Counted from the stretch's first letter, positions 1-7,478 are shown. The stretch: DNA of 8,487 nucleotides from Bacteroidales bacterium (GCA_007130555.1 SLSH01000132.1:1-8487); one strand, 5' to 3'. The notes: generated from the letters alone by a model not told the origin. Numbers and translations: made by a program.

Positions 1-2955
1 GTTACAGTAACAGATGCAAATAATAATACCCAGACAGGCTGTATTTATGTTTATAATATAACACTTGATGTTACGGCAACAACCTCTACTCCGGATATTT
101 GTGAAGGAGAAACAATTCATTTAAATTCAAATTCCTCTAACGGACAATCTCCATACGGATATAATTGGACGGGTCCTTCCTCTTTTTCCAACACCCAACA
201 AAATCCTTCAATACCAGATGCAACGACAAATATGACCGGAACATACTCTGTAACTATTACCGATGACAATACTTGCACAGGCACAGCCAGTGTGAATGTT
301 AATGTTTATGACAGTCCTGAAGTAACAATAGACCCTGCCGGTCCGTTTTGTTTAGATGATCCTCCATATACTCTTAATGCCAGCTCGGCAGGGGGAACAT
401 GGTCAGGTACCGGAGTTGATAATAATGGAGTATTTACTCCTATGGATGCAGGTGTAGGTACACATACTATTTCAATCGAAATTGGAGACGGAGATTGCGC
501 TGGTTATGATGAAATTGATATTGTAGTAATTGATATTGCAGATGCAACTATAAATCCTGCAGGTCCGTTTTGTGTAGGAGATCCTTCGTATAACCTTACT
601 ACTGTTACGGAAGGCGGGACATGGTCGGGAACAGGAGTTGATGCCAACGGAGTATTTACCCCTTCTACCATAGGGACACATACAATTACATACGCTATTT
701 CGGGAAATTGTGGAGATACATCCAGTATAGATATAACCGTACTTGATAATCCCGATGCAACAATTACTCCCGTAGGTCCGTTTTGTGTAAACGATCCACC
801 ATATACACTTACGGCTGTTGATGACGGAGGAATATGGTCAGGCAACGGAATTATTGATGAAAACACAGGAGTTTTTGACCCCTTAAATGCAGGTGTCGGA
901 ACACATTTAATCGCATATAGTATTGGTGCGGGTATATGTGCAGATTCGGATCAAACTACAATTGAAGTTTATGGAGTCGTAGATGCAACTATTAATCCTG
1001 CAGGTCCGTTTTGTTTGGATGGGCCTCCTTATACTTTTACGGCAGCAACGTCCGGCGGAGTTTGGTCAGGACCGGGTATAAGCAGTGCTGGAGTTTTTAA
1101 TCCGTCTAATGCAGGAGCAGGAACTCATATAATTTCTTATCTTATTGCAGGAAATTGTGGAAACAATGATCATATAGAAGTAAAAGTCTATGATTTTGAA
1201 GTTGAATATACGACAGAAAATGTATCATGTAACGGAGGTACTGACGGACAAGTTGAATTTACCGTAATAGGCGATTCTTCTCCTTATTCTTTTGAATGGG
1301 GAGCCTCAGGATTTTCGAATAATCCTTTAATTACAGAACTTAGTGCAGGAGATTATGTGTTTACCATAACAGATAAAATCGGCTGTACTTCAATTGAAGA
1401 TATTACAATTACCGAACCAAGTCCGATAGTAATTAATACTTTTACCGGTTCTCCGTCTTGTCACGGCTATGATGACGGATATGTATATCTTATAGTATAT
1501 GGCGGAACTCCCGGTTATACTTATAAGTGGAGTACCATTGGTTTGGGCAGTGATTCTATTGCCATTAACGGAGGAAATCATTCCGTAACAGTAACGGATG
1601 CAAACGAATGTGTTGCTGTAAAGCATTTTGTTGTTAATGAACCTGAGCCTATTTATGTTACTCAACCTTCCGGAGGGGCAATATGCATTGGTCAATCATT
1701 TACAACAAGTGCATCTGCAACAGGAGGGACATTAGCACCGGGCAGCGAATATAGTTTTGAGTGGTTTACTCCTCCCGATTCATATTACTATGGTAGTCAT
1801 TTAGAAGTAAGTCCTGAAACAAATACCACTTATACTTTAATAGTAACAGATGACAACGGGTGTGAATCTTCACCAAGATATGTTACTGTTAATATATATC
1901 CTCCACTTAGCATTGTAGCGACATCTACTCCCGATCAGGTTTGCGTAGGAGAAAATGTTACCGTAAATTTGGTTGTTCAGGGAGGAAACGGAGGTCCATA
2001 TACAATTACTTTTAATAATGAATTGGTTGTAACGACTCCGCATATTTTTTCTCCTCCCGAGACAGGATATTATGTGTATAAAGTTCAGGATGGATGCGGA
2101 ACTCCAATTGATAAAGATTCTATTTATGTAATTGTACACCCTCTTCCTGAAGTATCATTTTATGCACAACCGACAAAATCATGTCCTCCGGGAGTAATCC
2201 GGTTCTTTGAAACAACCGGTGGACATAATCAAACATTCTTATGGAATTTTGGTGACGGAGGCTATTCTATTGAAAGAAACCCTGTTTATACATATAAAGT
2301 AACAGGAGTGTATACAGTATCTTTAACGGTTTGGAGCGAATTTGGTTGTAAAAATATATTGACAAAAGAAAAATATATAACAATACATCCAAAACCTCGT
2401 GCAGACTTTATTGCTGATCCAAAAGTAGTATCTATTATTAATGCTCAGGTACAGTTCGATAATCGTACCGAAGGCGGTTATTATTATTTTTGGGATTTTG
2501 GAGACGGCTCGGACTCAGTAATGACCGAACATCCTGTTCATACATATGAAAACATCGGCACATATACCGTAACCCTTGTTACAGAAAACATACATCTATG
2601 TCTTGATACTGTTACAAAAGAAGTACATGTAAGAGATGAATTTACATTTTATGCTCCTACGGCATTCACTCCTAACGGAGACGGAATAAATGACTACTTT
2701 TATGTAACAGGAAACGGAATAGATCCTAACAACTTCTATTTTGCAGTTTTTGACCGGTGGGGCATGAAACTTTTTGAAACAGATATATTTGACGTTGAAT
2801 TCCCTAAAAGAATGGCATGGAACGGAACTAATAACGGAGATGTAGAAAAAGGAGATCCCGTAGTCCAAAACGGAGTATATGTTTGGTATTGTGCTTTTCT
2901 TGATTTAAACGGTAAACCACGCGAAGAAAGCGGAACGGTTACTTTATTAAAATAG
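1..2955 (+). CDS. Large T9SS-secreted modular surface protein (Ig/PKD/SprB repeats, CHU_C sorting domain), 5' partial
   Basis: The frame is open from base 1 to the TAA at 2953-2955 (984 codons visible), so the start lies upstream; the internal ATG at 232 is not a believable start because domain sequence continues in frame before it. Domains in order by nucleotide: end of one Ig-like domain and a full Ig-like domain (about 67-318); four related Ig/PKD-like repeats (322-1197) with GPFC and GG-WSG-G motifs; two SprB-like repeats (about 1207-1434 and 1435-1659); further Ig-like domains (about 1660-2139); two PKD domains with WNFGDG (2242 on) and WDFGDGS; and a C-terminal CHU_C/gliding-motility-associated domain (about 2647-2952) with AFTPNGDGIND, FDRWG and a WNG...NGVYVW pattern. 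In known families this last domain directs export by type IX secretion to the cell surface or medium. The role is probably adhesive or structural; no enzymatic domain is seen. No PorP/SprF-like partner gene follows, although one often accompanies such proteins. Convergent with the MFS gene, 26 bp away. Confidence 0.93.
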   Translation, partial: VTVTDANNNTQTGCIYVYNITLDVTATTSTPDICEGETIHLNSNSSNGQSPYGYNWTGPSSFSNTQQNPSIPDATTNMTGTYSVTITDDNTCTGTASVNVNVYDSPEVTIDPAGPFCLDDPPYTLNASSAGGTWSGTGVDNNGVFTPMDAGVGTHTISIEIGDGDCAGYDEIDIVVIDIADATINPAGPFCVGDPSYNLTTVTEGGTWSGTGVDANGVFTPSTIGTHTITYAISGNCGDTSSIDITVLDNPDATITPVGPFCVNDPPYTLTAVDDGGIWSGNGIIDENTGVFDPLNAGVGTHLIAYSIGAGICADSDQTTIEVYGVVDATINPAGPFCLDGPPYTFTAATSGGVWSGPGISSAGVFNPSNAGAGTHIISYLIAGNCGNNDHIEVKVYDFEVEYTTENVSCNGGTDGQVEFTVIGDSSPYSFEWGASGFSNNPLITELSAGDYVFTITDKIGCTSIEDITITEPSPIVINTFTGSPSCHGYDDGYVYLIVYGGTPGYTYKWSTIGLGSDSIAINGGNHSVTVTDANECVAVKHFVVNEPEPIYVTQPSGGAICIGQSFTTSASATGGTLAPGSEYSFEWFTPPDSYYYGSHLEVSPETNTTYTLIVTDDNGCESSPRYVTVNIYPPLSIVATSTPDQVCVGENVTVNLVVQGGNGGPYTITFNNELVVTTPHIFSPPETGYYVYKVQDGCGTPIDKDSIYVIVHPLPEVSFYAQPTKSCPPGVIRFFETTGGHNQTFLWNFGDGGYSIERNPVYTYKVTGVYTVSLTVWSEFGCKNILTKEKYITIHPKPRADFIADPKVVSIINAQVQFDNRTEGGYYYFWDFGDGSDSVMTEHPVHTYENIGTYTVTLVTENIHLCLDTVTKEVHVRDEFTFYAPTAFTPNGDGINDYFYVTGNGIDPNNFYFAVFDRWGMKLFETDIFDVEFPKRMAWNGTNNGDVEKGDPVVQNGVYVWYCAFLDLNGKPREESGTVTLLK
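322..1197 (+). repeat. Four tandem Ig/PKD-like protein repeats within the T9SS surface protein
   Basis: Four copies of a 71-76 residue unit run head to tail, with the equivalent codon of the I-x-P-x-GPFC motif at 328, 550, 763 and 991 (spacings 222, 213 and 228 bp). Each copy carries GPFC, then P-x-Y, then GG-x-WSG-x-G, then GVF-x-P, then a GTH-x-I motif and, in all four, a late cysteine. The 12 bases encoding GPFC are identical in all four copies. Copies 2 and 4 match at 32 of 33 bases over 541-573 and 982-1014. The conserved cysteines may form one disulfide per repeat, which would suit an extracellular stalk (inference). Confidence 0.88.
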
Positions 2956-2981
2956 AGCATAAAATAAAATAGACGTTGCTA

Positions 2982-4160
2982 TTATTTTCTGATACTCTGA
3001 ACAATATACAAAATACCTGTTAATGTTCCCAGAATTAAAAATATAATTCCCGATAAAATCATTGCATAGTTTATTGTATATAAATCTGCATACCATCCTA
3101 TAAACGGACCAAAAACCGTGAAAAGAATTTGTATACCGAAATTTCTAATTGACAACACGGTTGCACGCATATTTTCATCGCACATTCTGTTGATATAATC
3201 TTTTAAAACCGGCGTTGCTATACCTCTGGTAAAATAGAAAAAAAATAGTACGGGAATAACTGATAAACTTTCACCTAACCCTGTAATCACATAACATAAA
3301 GCAATAGAAATTACAATAAATCCTATTATTGTTTTTTGATTAAACCGTTTTTCAATTCTATGAGCAATTAATGTTGTTAAGCCAACGGTAAGATTAAGAG
3401 CTGCCCAGGTTATTCCTATCTGATATTCGGAAAACCTTAGAGTCTGTTCGAGATAAGGCTGGATAAGCCATGCCATAGTAAGTGTTGCACAGCCAATTAT
3501 ACCCGATAAAAGTATATTATTTCTTAAAAGTTTATTTGTAATAACCGAATATTTTACAATTCCCAATATATGTTTTACTCCTCCTTCAAACATATTTTTT
3601 TGTCTTATGGGTTCTACAAGCATAATGGCTGCCGGAACTGCCAAAAAAGCTACCCCTATTTGCCAGTAAAAAGGCGTTCTTAAACTAATTTCTGCAAGTA
3701 GTCCTCCTACAACGGCTGCAATTGTTTCGGCAAAATTGCCGATTGATAACACTCTGCCTTCATATTTCAAATATAGATTTTCTCTTCCTCCTGATTTCAA
3801 GCTGTCATAAAGCATCGCAGAATCACAACCCCCGATAAAACTCTGGGCTGCACCCAAACTTAACTGAGCAAATAAAAATCCGTAAAAATCAAAAGAAAAA
3901 CTATATATTACAAAACCTGATGTTCCCAATACACTTCCAAGAAGTAATGTTTTTTTTCTCCCCCATACATCAGCAAGATAGCCGGACGGAATTTCCATCA
4001 CAACAACAGATATAGAATAAATGGCTTGTAAAACCATAACATCTTTCATGCTTAGTCCGTGCTCACGAAAAAATAATACAATTATAGGCATAGTCAACAT
4101 AAACCATTTTGATATCTTTATCAGATACAACATGTAAATATTTCTTTGAGAAAAATGCAT
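2982..4160 (-). CDS. Major facilitator superfamily (MFS) transporter, 12 TM
   Basis: This is a complete 392-residue inner-membrane protein, the usual MFS length, with alternating hydrophobic helices throughout. The MFS motif A is clear in the loop after TM2: G60-YLADVWGRKK70. Other family-like stretches are the acidic D113-SAMLYDS120 segment after TM4, a polar central loop near 184-210 separating the two six-helix halves, and R332-ATVLSIRNFG in the second half. It should be a proton-coupled secondary carrier, more likely an exporter than an importer, but the substrate cannot be read from the sequence. The ATG at 4158-4160 is chosen because a -7 box at 4185-4192 would give a leader of about 20 nt; Met10 (4131-4133) is a possible alternative start. 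There is no Shine-Dalgarno sequence, as is normal for Bacteroidota. The gene is divergent from the beta-helix lipoprotein and convergent with the surface protein. Confidence 0.9.
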   Translation of the reverse strand: MHFSQRNIYMLYLIKISKWFMLTMPIIVLFFREHGLSMKDVMVLQAIYSISVVVMEIPSGYLADVWGRKKTLLLGSVLGTSGFVIYSFSFDFYGFLFAQLSLGAAQSFIGGCDSAMLYDSLKSGGRENLYLKYEGRVLSIGNFAETIAAVVGGLLAEISLRTPFYWQIGVAFLAVPAAIMLVEPIRQKNMFEGGVKHILGIVKYSVITNKLLRNNILLSGIIGCATLTMAWLIQPYLEQTLRFSEYQIGITWAALNLTVGLTTLIAHRIEKRFNQKTIIGFIVISIALCYVITGLGESLSVIPVLFFFYFTRGIATPVLKDYINRMCDENMRATVLSIRNFGIQILFTVFGPFIGWYADLYTINYAMILSGIIFLILGTLTGILYIVQSIRK

Positions 4161-4184
4161 ATAAGAGTATTAAAATTTAGTCTG

Positions 4185-4214
4185 CAAATATACACAGATT
4201 AAGTTATTTGCAAA
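4185..4214 (-). promoter_or_regulatory. Likely promoter of the MFS gene (Bacteroidota type)
   Basis: On the minus strand a perfect TAnnTTTG -7 box (TATATTTG, 4185-4192) is preceded by TTTG (4211-4214) with an 18-bp spacer, close to the -33/-7 arrangement known for Bacteroidota sigma-70 promoters. It would start transcription about 20 nt before the ATG at 4160. The -33 box overlaps the palindrome at 4205-4216. Confidence 0.5.
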
Positions 4215-4216
4215 TA
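4205..4216. promoter_or_regulatory. Perfect 12-bp palindrome TATTTGCAAATA, possible operator
   Basis: A perfect 12-bp palindrome lies between the two divergent -7 boxes and overlaps the MFS -33 box. Its half-site TATTTGCA also occurs in the MFS -7 region (minus strand) and in the plus-strand -7 region at 4251-4258. It could bind a dimeric regulator, or it may simply be promoter-like A/T-rich sequence; no regulator gene is adjacent. Confidence 0.25.
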
Positions 4217-4248
4217 CAAAGGAGTTTATGTTAAATTATTTTATAACA

Positions 4249-4256
4249 TATATTTG
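4249..4256 (+). promoter_or_regulatory. Candidate -7 box upstream of the beta-helix lipoprotein
   Basis: TATATTTG followed by CA matches the Bacteroidota -7 consensus TAnnTTTG on the plus strand. The upstream -33 region (TTTATG, 4225-4230) is weak. Use of this promoter would give a leader of about 115 nt before the ATG at 4380; that leader is A/T-rich and shows no strong structure. Confidence 0.35.
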
Positions 4257-4379
4257 CAATGAAAATAATATTGCAAGCGTTTATTTAGTCGTTGTTTTAA
4301 TTAAAAAAATCAAAAACACATCATAATAAATACTATCAAGTTTTAAAAATCGTTTACTTATTTTAAAGTTGGCGATAAA

Positions 4380-5846
4380 ATGAAACTGAAATGTATATTT
4401 GCTTTAATAATTACTGCGTCTGTGGTTTTATTTTTATCGAATTGTCGTAAGGAAAATTTTACCACAAATCCAAATGACAAATTAATATTTTCGATTGATA
4501 CGGTTCATTTTGACACTGTTTTTACGACAATAGGAAGTACAACCAAGCATTTTAAAGTTAAAAATCCCAACAAAAATCAATCAATAAAAATTGACAGGAT
4601 TTTTTTAGCGGGAGGAAATTCGTCCAATTATCGGCTTAATATAGACGGAAGTCCTACAAATTCATATTCCGACTATATTCTGGCTCCCGGAGATTCTCTT
4701 TTTATTTTTGTAGAAGTTACCATAGACCCCAACAGAGATAAAATGATTGAACACGATTCGGTTGTATTCAGATATAACAATAATGTTCAGGATGTTCATT
4801 TAGTTGCATTCGGACAGGACGTTCATTTGATTAATGGCAGAATAATACAGAACGATACACTATGGACTTGCGACAAACCGTTTTTAATTTATAATTCTGC
4901 TTTGGTAGAAACAGATGTTACATTAACTATTGAAGCGGGTACAAAAATTTACTTTCACCGTGGTAGCAGTTTGTTTATCCAAGGTACGTTAAAAGTAAAC
5001 GGAGAATACGGAAATCCGGTTTTATTTACAGGAGACAGGTTAGAGGAATATTACAGGGATATTCCCGGTCAATGGGGAGCATATCTTCAGGATAATCATG
5101 GCAATACAATACATATTTTCGGGGGTATTCATTTGCTTGCAGGTTCTAAATACAATGAAATTAATTATGCAAATATACGTAATCCTATTATCGGGTTGCA
5201 GGTAGATTCGGTTGTAACACATGGTACTCCTACTCTAATACTAAAAAACAGTAATATCGAAAATGCAAAAATTGCGGGATTATATGCTTTGGGTTCTCAT
5301 ATTGAAGCAGAGAATTGTGTATTTGCAAATTGCGGAAAATATACCGTAGCATGTATTATCGGCGGAGAGTATTATTTTACTCACTGTACTATGGTAAACT
5401 ATTACAAATCAATGAGAAATACTCCGCAATTAATACTGAATAATTATTACCATTATTCTCAAAACGGGCAAACTCACACATCATACAGAGATTTAAAAAA
5501 TGCGCATTTTGCAAATTGCATTATATACGGAAGCAGAGATACCGAGATAGGACTTGATTTAAGCGTAGATGCAATGGCAAACTTCAGATTCGACAACTGT
5601 TTAATAAAATATAAAGATGCAGCCGAACTTGAAAGCAGCGATTTCTTTATTGACAACATATTTAATAAAAATCCGAACTTTATAAGTACTGCTACTGCCC
5701 CGTATAATTACAGATTAGATGAAGCTTCCGCAGCAATAGATGCAGGTAAAATGGAATTTGCCGAGCAAGTTCCTTTCGACCAGGATGGTAATTACAGGTT
5801 AGCAGACGGGAAACCCGACATAGGAGCATTTGAAAAAACAGAATGA
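4380..5846 (+). CDS. Lipoprotein with right-handed beta-helix and choice-of-anchor-Q-like C-terminus
   Basis: A complete 488-residue protein. Residues 1-22 form a lipoprotein signal: basic MKLK, a hydrophobic core, then the lipobox L19-S-N-C22, so it should be lipidated at Cys22. Residues about 35-150 resemble an Ig-like/ASH-type beta-sandwich (HFKVKNPN..., then APGDSLFIFVEVTIDP). Residues about 160-430 carry short repeating strands typical of a parallel beta-helix, for example LTIEAGTKIYFHRGSSLFI at 182-200 and ladder Asn/Cys positions such as NCVFANC at 312-318. The end, D467-QDGNYRLADGKPDIGAFE485, matches the DxDGxxR...PDIGAFE signature common at the end of Bacteroidota beta-helix proteins. 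Beta-helix proteins often bind or cleave polysaccharides, but no catalytic residues can be assigned here. Arg-Lys-Glu after Cys22 only partly resembles a surface-export signal, so the leaflet is uncertain. The EEP lipoprotein gene follows after 57 bp on the same strand, so the two may be co-transcribed. Confidence 0.88.
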   Translation: MKLKCIFALIITASVVLFLSNCRKENFTTNPNDKLIFSIDTVHFDTVFTTIGSTTKHFKVKNPNKNQSIKIDRIFLAGGNSSNYRLNIDGSPTNSYSDYILAPGDSLFIFVEVTIDPNRDKMIEHDSVVFRYNNNVQDVHLVAFGQDVHLINGRIIQNDTLWTCDKPFLIYNSALVETDVTLTIEAGTKIYFHRGSSLFIQGTLKVNGEYGNPVLFTGDRLEEYYRDIPGQWGAYLQDNHGNTIHIFGGIHLLAGSKYNEINYANIRNPIIGLQVDSVVTHGTPTLILKNSNIENAKIAGLYALGSHIEAENCVFANCGKYTVACIIGGEYYFTHCTMVNYYKSMRNTPQLILNNYYHYSQNGQTHTSYRDLKNAHFANCIIYGSRDTEIGLDLSVDAMANFRFDNCLIKYKDAAELESSDFFIDNIFNKNPNFISTATAPYNYRLDEASAAIDAGKMEFAEQVPFDQDGNYRLADGKPDIGAFEKTE

Positions 5847-5873
5847 TAATTTTAAATATCAAATAATATTTTT

Positions 5874-5881
5874 CATCTTTG
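5874..5881 (+). promoter_or_regulatory. Weak candidate -7 box before the EEP lipoprotein gene
   Basis: CATCTTTG differs from TAnnTTTG only at its first base and lies 22 bp before the ATG at 5904. There is no clear -33 box. It leaves open whether the EEP gene is transcribed separately or only by read-through from the lipoprotein gene 57 bp upstream. Confidence 0.25.
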
Positions 5882-5903
5882 TACTTTAACAAAAAAAGTA
5901 TAT

Positions 5904-6992
5904 ATGTTTAATTCCATACGTTTATTGATTTTACTGACGGCAATTTGGCTAATTGCTCTGTCTTCATGCAGTACCGAAAAGACAACGCAAAAAACAATCT
6001 ATAATATTGAAGGATCAAGAGAAGGATTCCGCATAATGTTTTATAATGTCGAGAACTTGTTTGATACCGAAAACGACCCCGATAAAAGAGATGATGATTT
6101 TACTCCTGACGGAGCAAGAGCTTGGACAAATTTCAGATATCAGACAAAACTCCGTCAGATTTATCAGGTTATTGTTGCCGTTGGCGGATGGGATTTACCT
6201 GAAATAGTTGGCATTTGTGAAATTGAAAACAGATTTGTTCTCGAAGAAGTTATCAGACGAACTTCTCTGTACAGTTCCGATTATAAAATAATACATTATG
6301 AATCTCCCGACAACAGGGGAATAGATGTTGCATTGTTTTACAGGGAGACCAAATTTACTCCGATTTTGCACTATCCGATTGCAGTAAATTTTCCTGAACA
6401 TTTAAGCAAAAGACCGACACGAGACATTCTTTACGTAAAAGGAGTAAGCGAAACTGATGATACTTTACATATTTTTGTAAATCACTGGCCATCTAAATTT
6501 GGCGGAGAAATGGAGACAAAACCATTAAGAATGTATTGCGGAGAACTTGTAAGAACACATGTTGATTCAATTTTCAATATCAATCAACGAGCCAATATAA
6601 TAATTATGGGGGATTTTAATGATGAGCCTGAAAGCAGGTGTATAATCGAAAGTTTAAATGCAGAATATAATTTTTCAGGAATCCTGCCTCAAAGTTTATA
6701 TAATTTATCTTATCATTTAAAAATGGAAAAAAGACTTGGCACTTTAAAGTTTCGGGGACAGTGGGGATTAATTGACCAGTTTATTGTATCGGGGGCATTA
6801 TTAGACACATTAAATAATATATATACCTCTAAAGAGCATGTTCATATTTTTAAAGCAGACTGGCTGACAGAAAAAGACGAAAGATACGGGGGTTATCAAC
6901 CATACAGGACTTATATAGGGTTCCGGTACCACGGAGGGTTCAGCGACCATTATCCGACATATCTGGATTTGATTGGCAGAAAGCAAGAGTGA
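5904..6992 (+). CDS. Endonuclease/exonuclease/phosphatase (DNase I-like) family lipoprotein
   Basis: A complete 362-residue protein. The N-terminus is a lipoprotein signal with lipobox L19-S-S-C22, so the enzyme should be membrane-anchored outside the cytoplasm. Residues about 42-357 are one EEP domain with all the expected motifs: FYNVEN (Asn48), GICEIEN (Glu106, metal ligand), DNRGIDVALFY (136-146), NHWPSK (His194), GDFND (Asp237, Asn239), a D291-QF segment and the terminal GFSDHYP with Asp348-His349. The active site therefore looks intact for Mg2+-dependent phosphodiester hydrolysis. The substrate is unknown; extracellular nucleic acid is the simplest guess, but phospholipid or inositol-phosphate headgroups are cleaved by relatives. 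The start is set by the signal peptide; an A-rich stretch, not a Shine-Dalgarno sequence, precedes it. The gene follows the beta-helix lipoprotein by 57 bp and is convergent with trmD, with a mobile element between them. Confidence 0.92.
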   Translation: MFNSIRLLILLTAIWLIALSSCSTEKTTQKTIYNIEGSREGFRIMFYNVENLFDTENDPDKRDDDFTPDGARAWTNFRYQTKLRQIYQVIVAVGGWDLPEIVGICEIENRFVLEEVIRRTSLYSSDYKIIHYESPDNRGIDVALFYRETKFTPILHYPIAVNFPEHLSKRPTRDILYVKGVSETDDTLHIFVNHWPSKFGGEMETKPLRMYCGELVRTHVDSIFNINQRANIIIMGDFNDEPESRCIIESLNAEYNFSGILPQSLYNLSYHLKMEKRLGTLKFRGQWGLIDQFIVSGALLDTLNNIYTSKEHVHIFKADWLTEKDERYGGYQPYRTYIGFRYHGGFSDHYPTYLDLIGRKQE

Positions 6993-7010
6993 TATTTGAA
7001 CAATAGAATT

Positions 7011-7017
7011 TATCTTA
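7011..7017. repeat. Left target-site duplication TATCTTA
   Basis: A 7-bp direct repeat abutting the left terminal inverted repeat and identical to 7479-7485. Confidence 0.7.
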
Positions 7018-7035
7018 CTAAAGTTTCGCATTTAC
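7018..7035 (+). repeat. Left terminal inverted repeat of the MITE-like element
   Basis: CTAAAGTTTCGCATTTAC; matches the complement of 7461-7478 at 17 of 18 positions, the mismatch being T versus C at base 14. Confidence 0.75.
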
Positions 7036-7057
7036 ATCAATTTATTAAAAATCCATT

Positions 7058-7071
7058 AACCCGTTAGGGTT
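7058..7071. repeat. Mini-hairpin 1, stem AACCC/GGGTT, loop GTTA
   Basis: A perfect 5-bp stem with a 4-nt loop. Core CCGTTAGG, same orientation as mini-hairpin 2. A short T run follows, so it might also act as a weak terminator for the EEP gene. Confidence 0.55.
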
Positions 7072-7111
7072 TTAACATTAATAAAAAAACCATGTCATCT
7101 TACGTTTCGAT

Positions 7112-7125
7112 TGTCCGTCAGGACA
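7112..7125. repeat. Mini-hairpin 2, stem TGTCC/GGACA, loop GTCA
   Basis: A perfect 5-bp stem with core CCGTCAGG. Together with one flanking base on each side (7111-7126) it is an inverted near-copy of 7196-7210, differing by one inserted base. Confidence 0.6.
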
Positions 7126-7147
7126 TACACATTTTACAATAACTGTA

Positions 7148-7160
7148 TTCCCTACGGGAA
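7148..7160. repeat. Mini-hairpin 3, stem TTCCC/GGGAA, loop TAC
   Basis: A perfect 5-bp stem with a 3-nt loop. Core CCTACGG is the reverse orientation of the CCGTAGG type. Confidence 0.55.
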
Positions 7161-7196
7161 AAAATATCCAAAGCTAAACCTTTTTATTAATGTCCA

Positions 7197-7209
7197 TGTC
7201 CTACGGACA
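7197..7209. repeat. Mini-hairpin 4, stem TGTCC/GGACA, loop TAC
   Basis: A perfect 5-bp stem with a 3-nt loop, same orientation as hairpin 3 and inverted relative to hairpin 2. The similarity to hairpin 2 continues patchily past the stem (TTTC and ACG blocks). Confidence 0.6.
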
Positions 7210-7241
7210 AGTTGAAATGTCGTTTTTCTTGATTCTTTGCA

Positions 7242-7339
7242 GACTTTTGTACTTGTGCTGCAACAACCGAAGTACTTGTGCTAAGCGACTAGTCGAAACA
7301 CTTGTGCTGAGCAACAGTCGAAGTATCAAGACAAAAGTC
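7242..7339. repeat. Three tandem ACTTGTGCT...GTCGAA units enclosed by a 9-bp inverted repeat
   Basis: Three units follow each other without a gap: 7251-7273 (23 bp), 7274-7299 (26 bp) and 7300-7324 (25 bp). Each begins ACTTGTGCT and ends in a CGAA-containing block (GTCGAA in units 2 and 3, ACCGAA in unit 1). Each unit is an imperfect palindrome, starting ACTT and ending AAGT or AAAC. The array is bracketed by GACTTTTGT (7242-7250) and its exact complement ACAAAAGTC (7331-7339). It resembles short dispersed extragenic palindromes seen in many Bacteroidota genomes (from memory, not checked). Confidence 0.7.
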
Positions 7340-7460
7340 GAATAAATAAATGAAAATGGAAAAATCAATATTAACTACTTATTTTATTATTCCCCACTAT
7401 GGTTAAAATCAAATATTATTATTGTAATCGGCTTATAAACAGACATATATGACAATAAAA

Positions 7461-7478
7461 GTAAGTGCGAAACTTTAG
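7461..7478 (-). repeat. Right terminal inverted repeat of the MITE-like element
   Basis: Reads CTAAAGTTTCGCACTTAC on the minus strand; the partner of 7018-7035. Confidence 0.75.

Larger units (their letters stand above)
7018..7478. mobile_element. MITE-like non-autonomous element, 461 bp, with TIRs and 7-bp target duplication
   Basis: The ends are 18-bp inverted repeats: CTAAAGTTTCGCATTTAC at 7018-7035 and the complement of CTAAAGTTTCGCACTTAC at 7461-7478, 17 of 18 matching. A direct repeat TATCTTA lies immediately outside each end (7011-7017 and 7479-7485). There is no transposase-length open frame inside, so the element would depend on a transposase encoded elsewhere. Removing it plus one TATCTTA restores a compact convergent junction with about 22 bp between the EEP and trmD stop codons. 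The outermost TA of the duplication also pairs across the ends, so the exact boundary could shift by up to 2 bp. The interior holds four small hairpins and a three-copy tandem repeat. I do not recognise the family from its ends. Confidence 0.75.

Noticed and set aside
504..866. Minus-strand open frame of 120 codons across the repeat block
   Set aside because: It is the antisense shadow of the repeated secreted-protein gene, whose plus-strand frame has clear domain motifs.
2956..2981. A shared terminator between the convergent surface-protein and MFS genes
   Set aside because: The 26-bp gap has no inverted repeat or T run that would support one.
5854..5871. AAATAT...ATATTT hairpin between the two lipoprotein genes as a terminator
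   Set aside because: The stem is only A/T pairs and followed by a broken T run; such matches are common by chance in this composition.
7228..7330. CTTGAT (7228-7233) pairing with ATCAAG (7325-7330) as an outer stem of the tandem array
   Set aside because: It crosses the stronger GACTTTTGT/ACAAAAGTC pairing and cannot be nested with it.
7350..7406. An 18-codon open frame (ATG to TAA) inside the MITE-like element
   Set aside because: Too short, in A/T-rich sequence, with no start signal or recognisable family; expected by chance.
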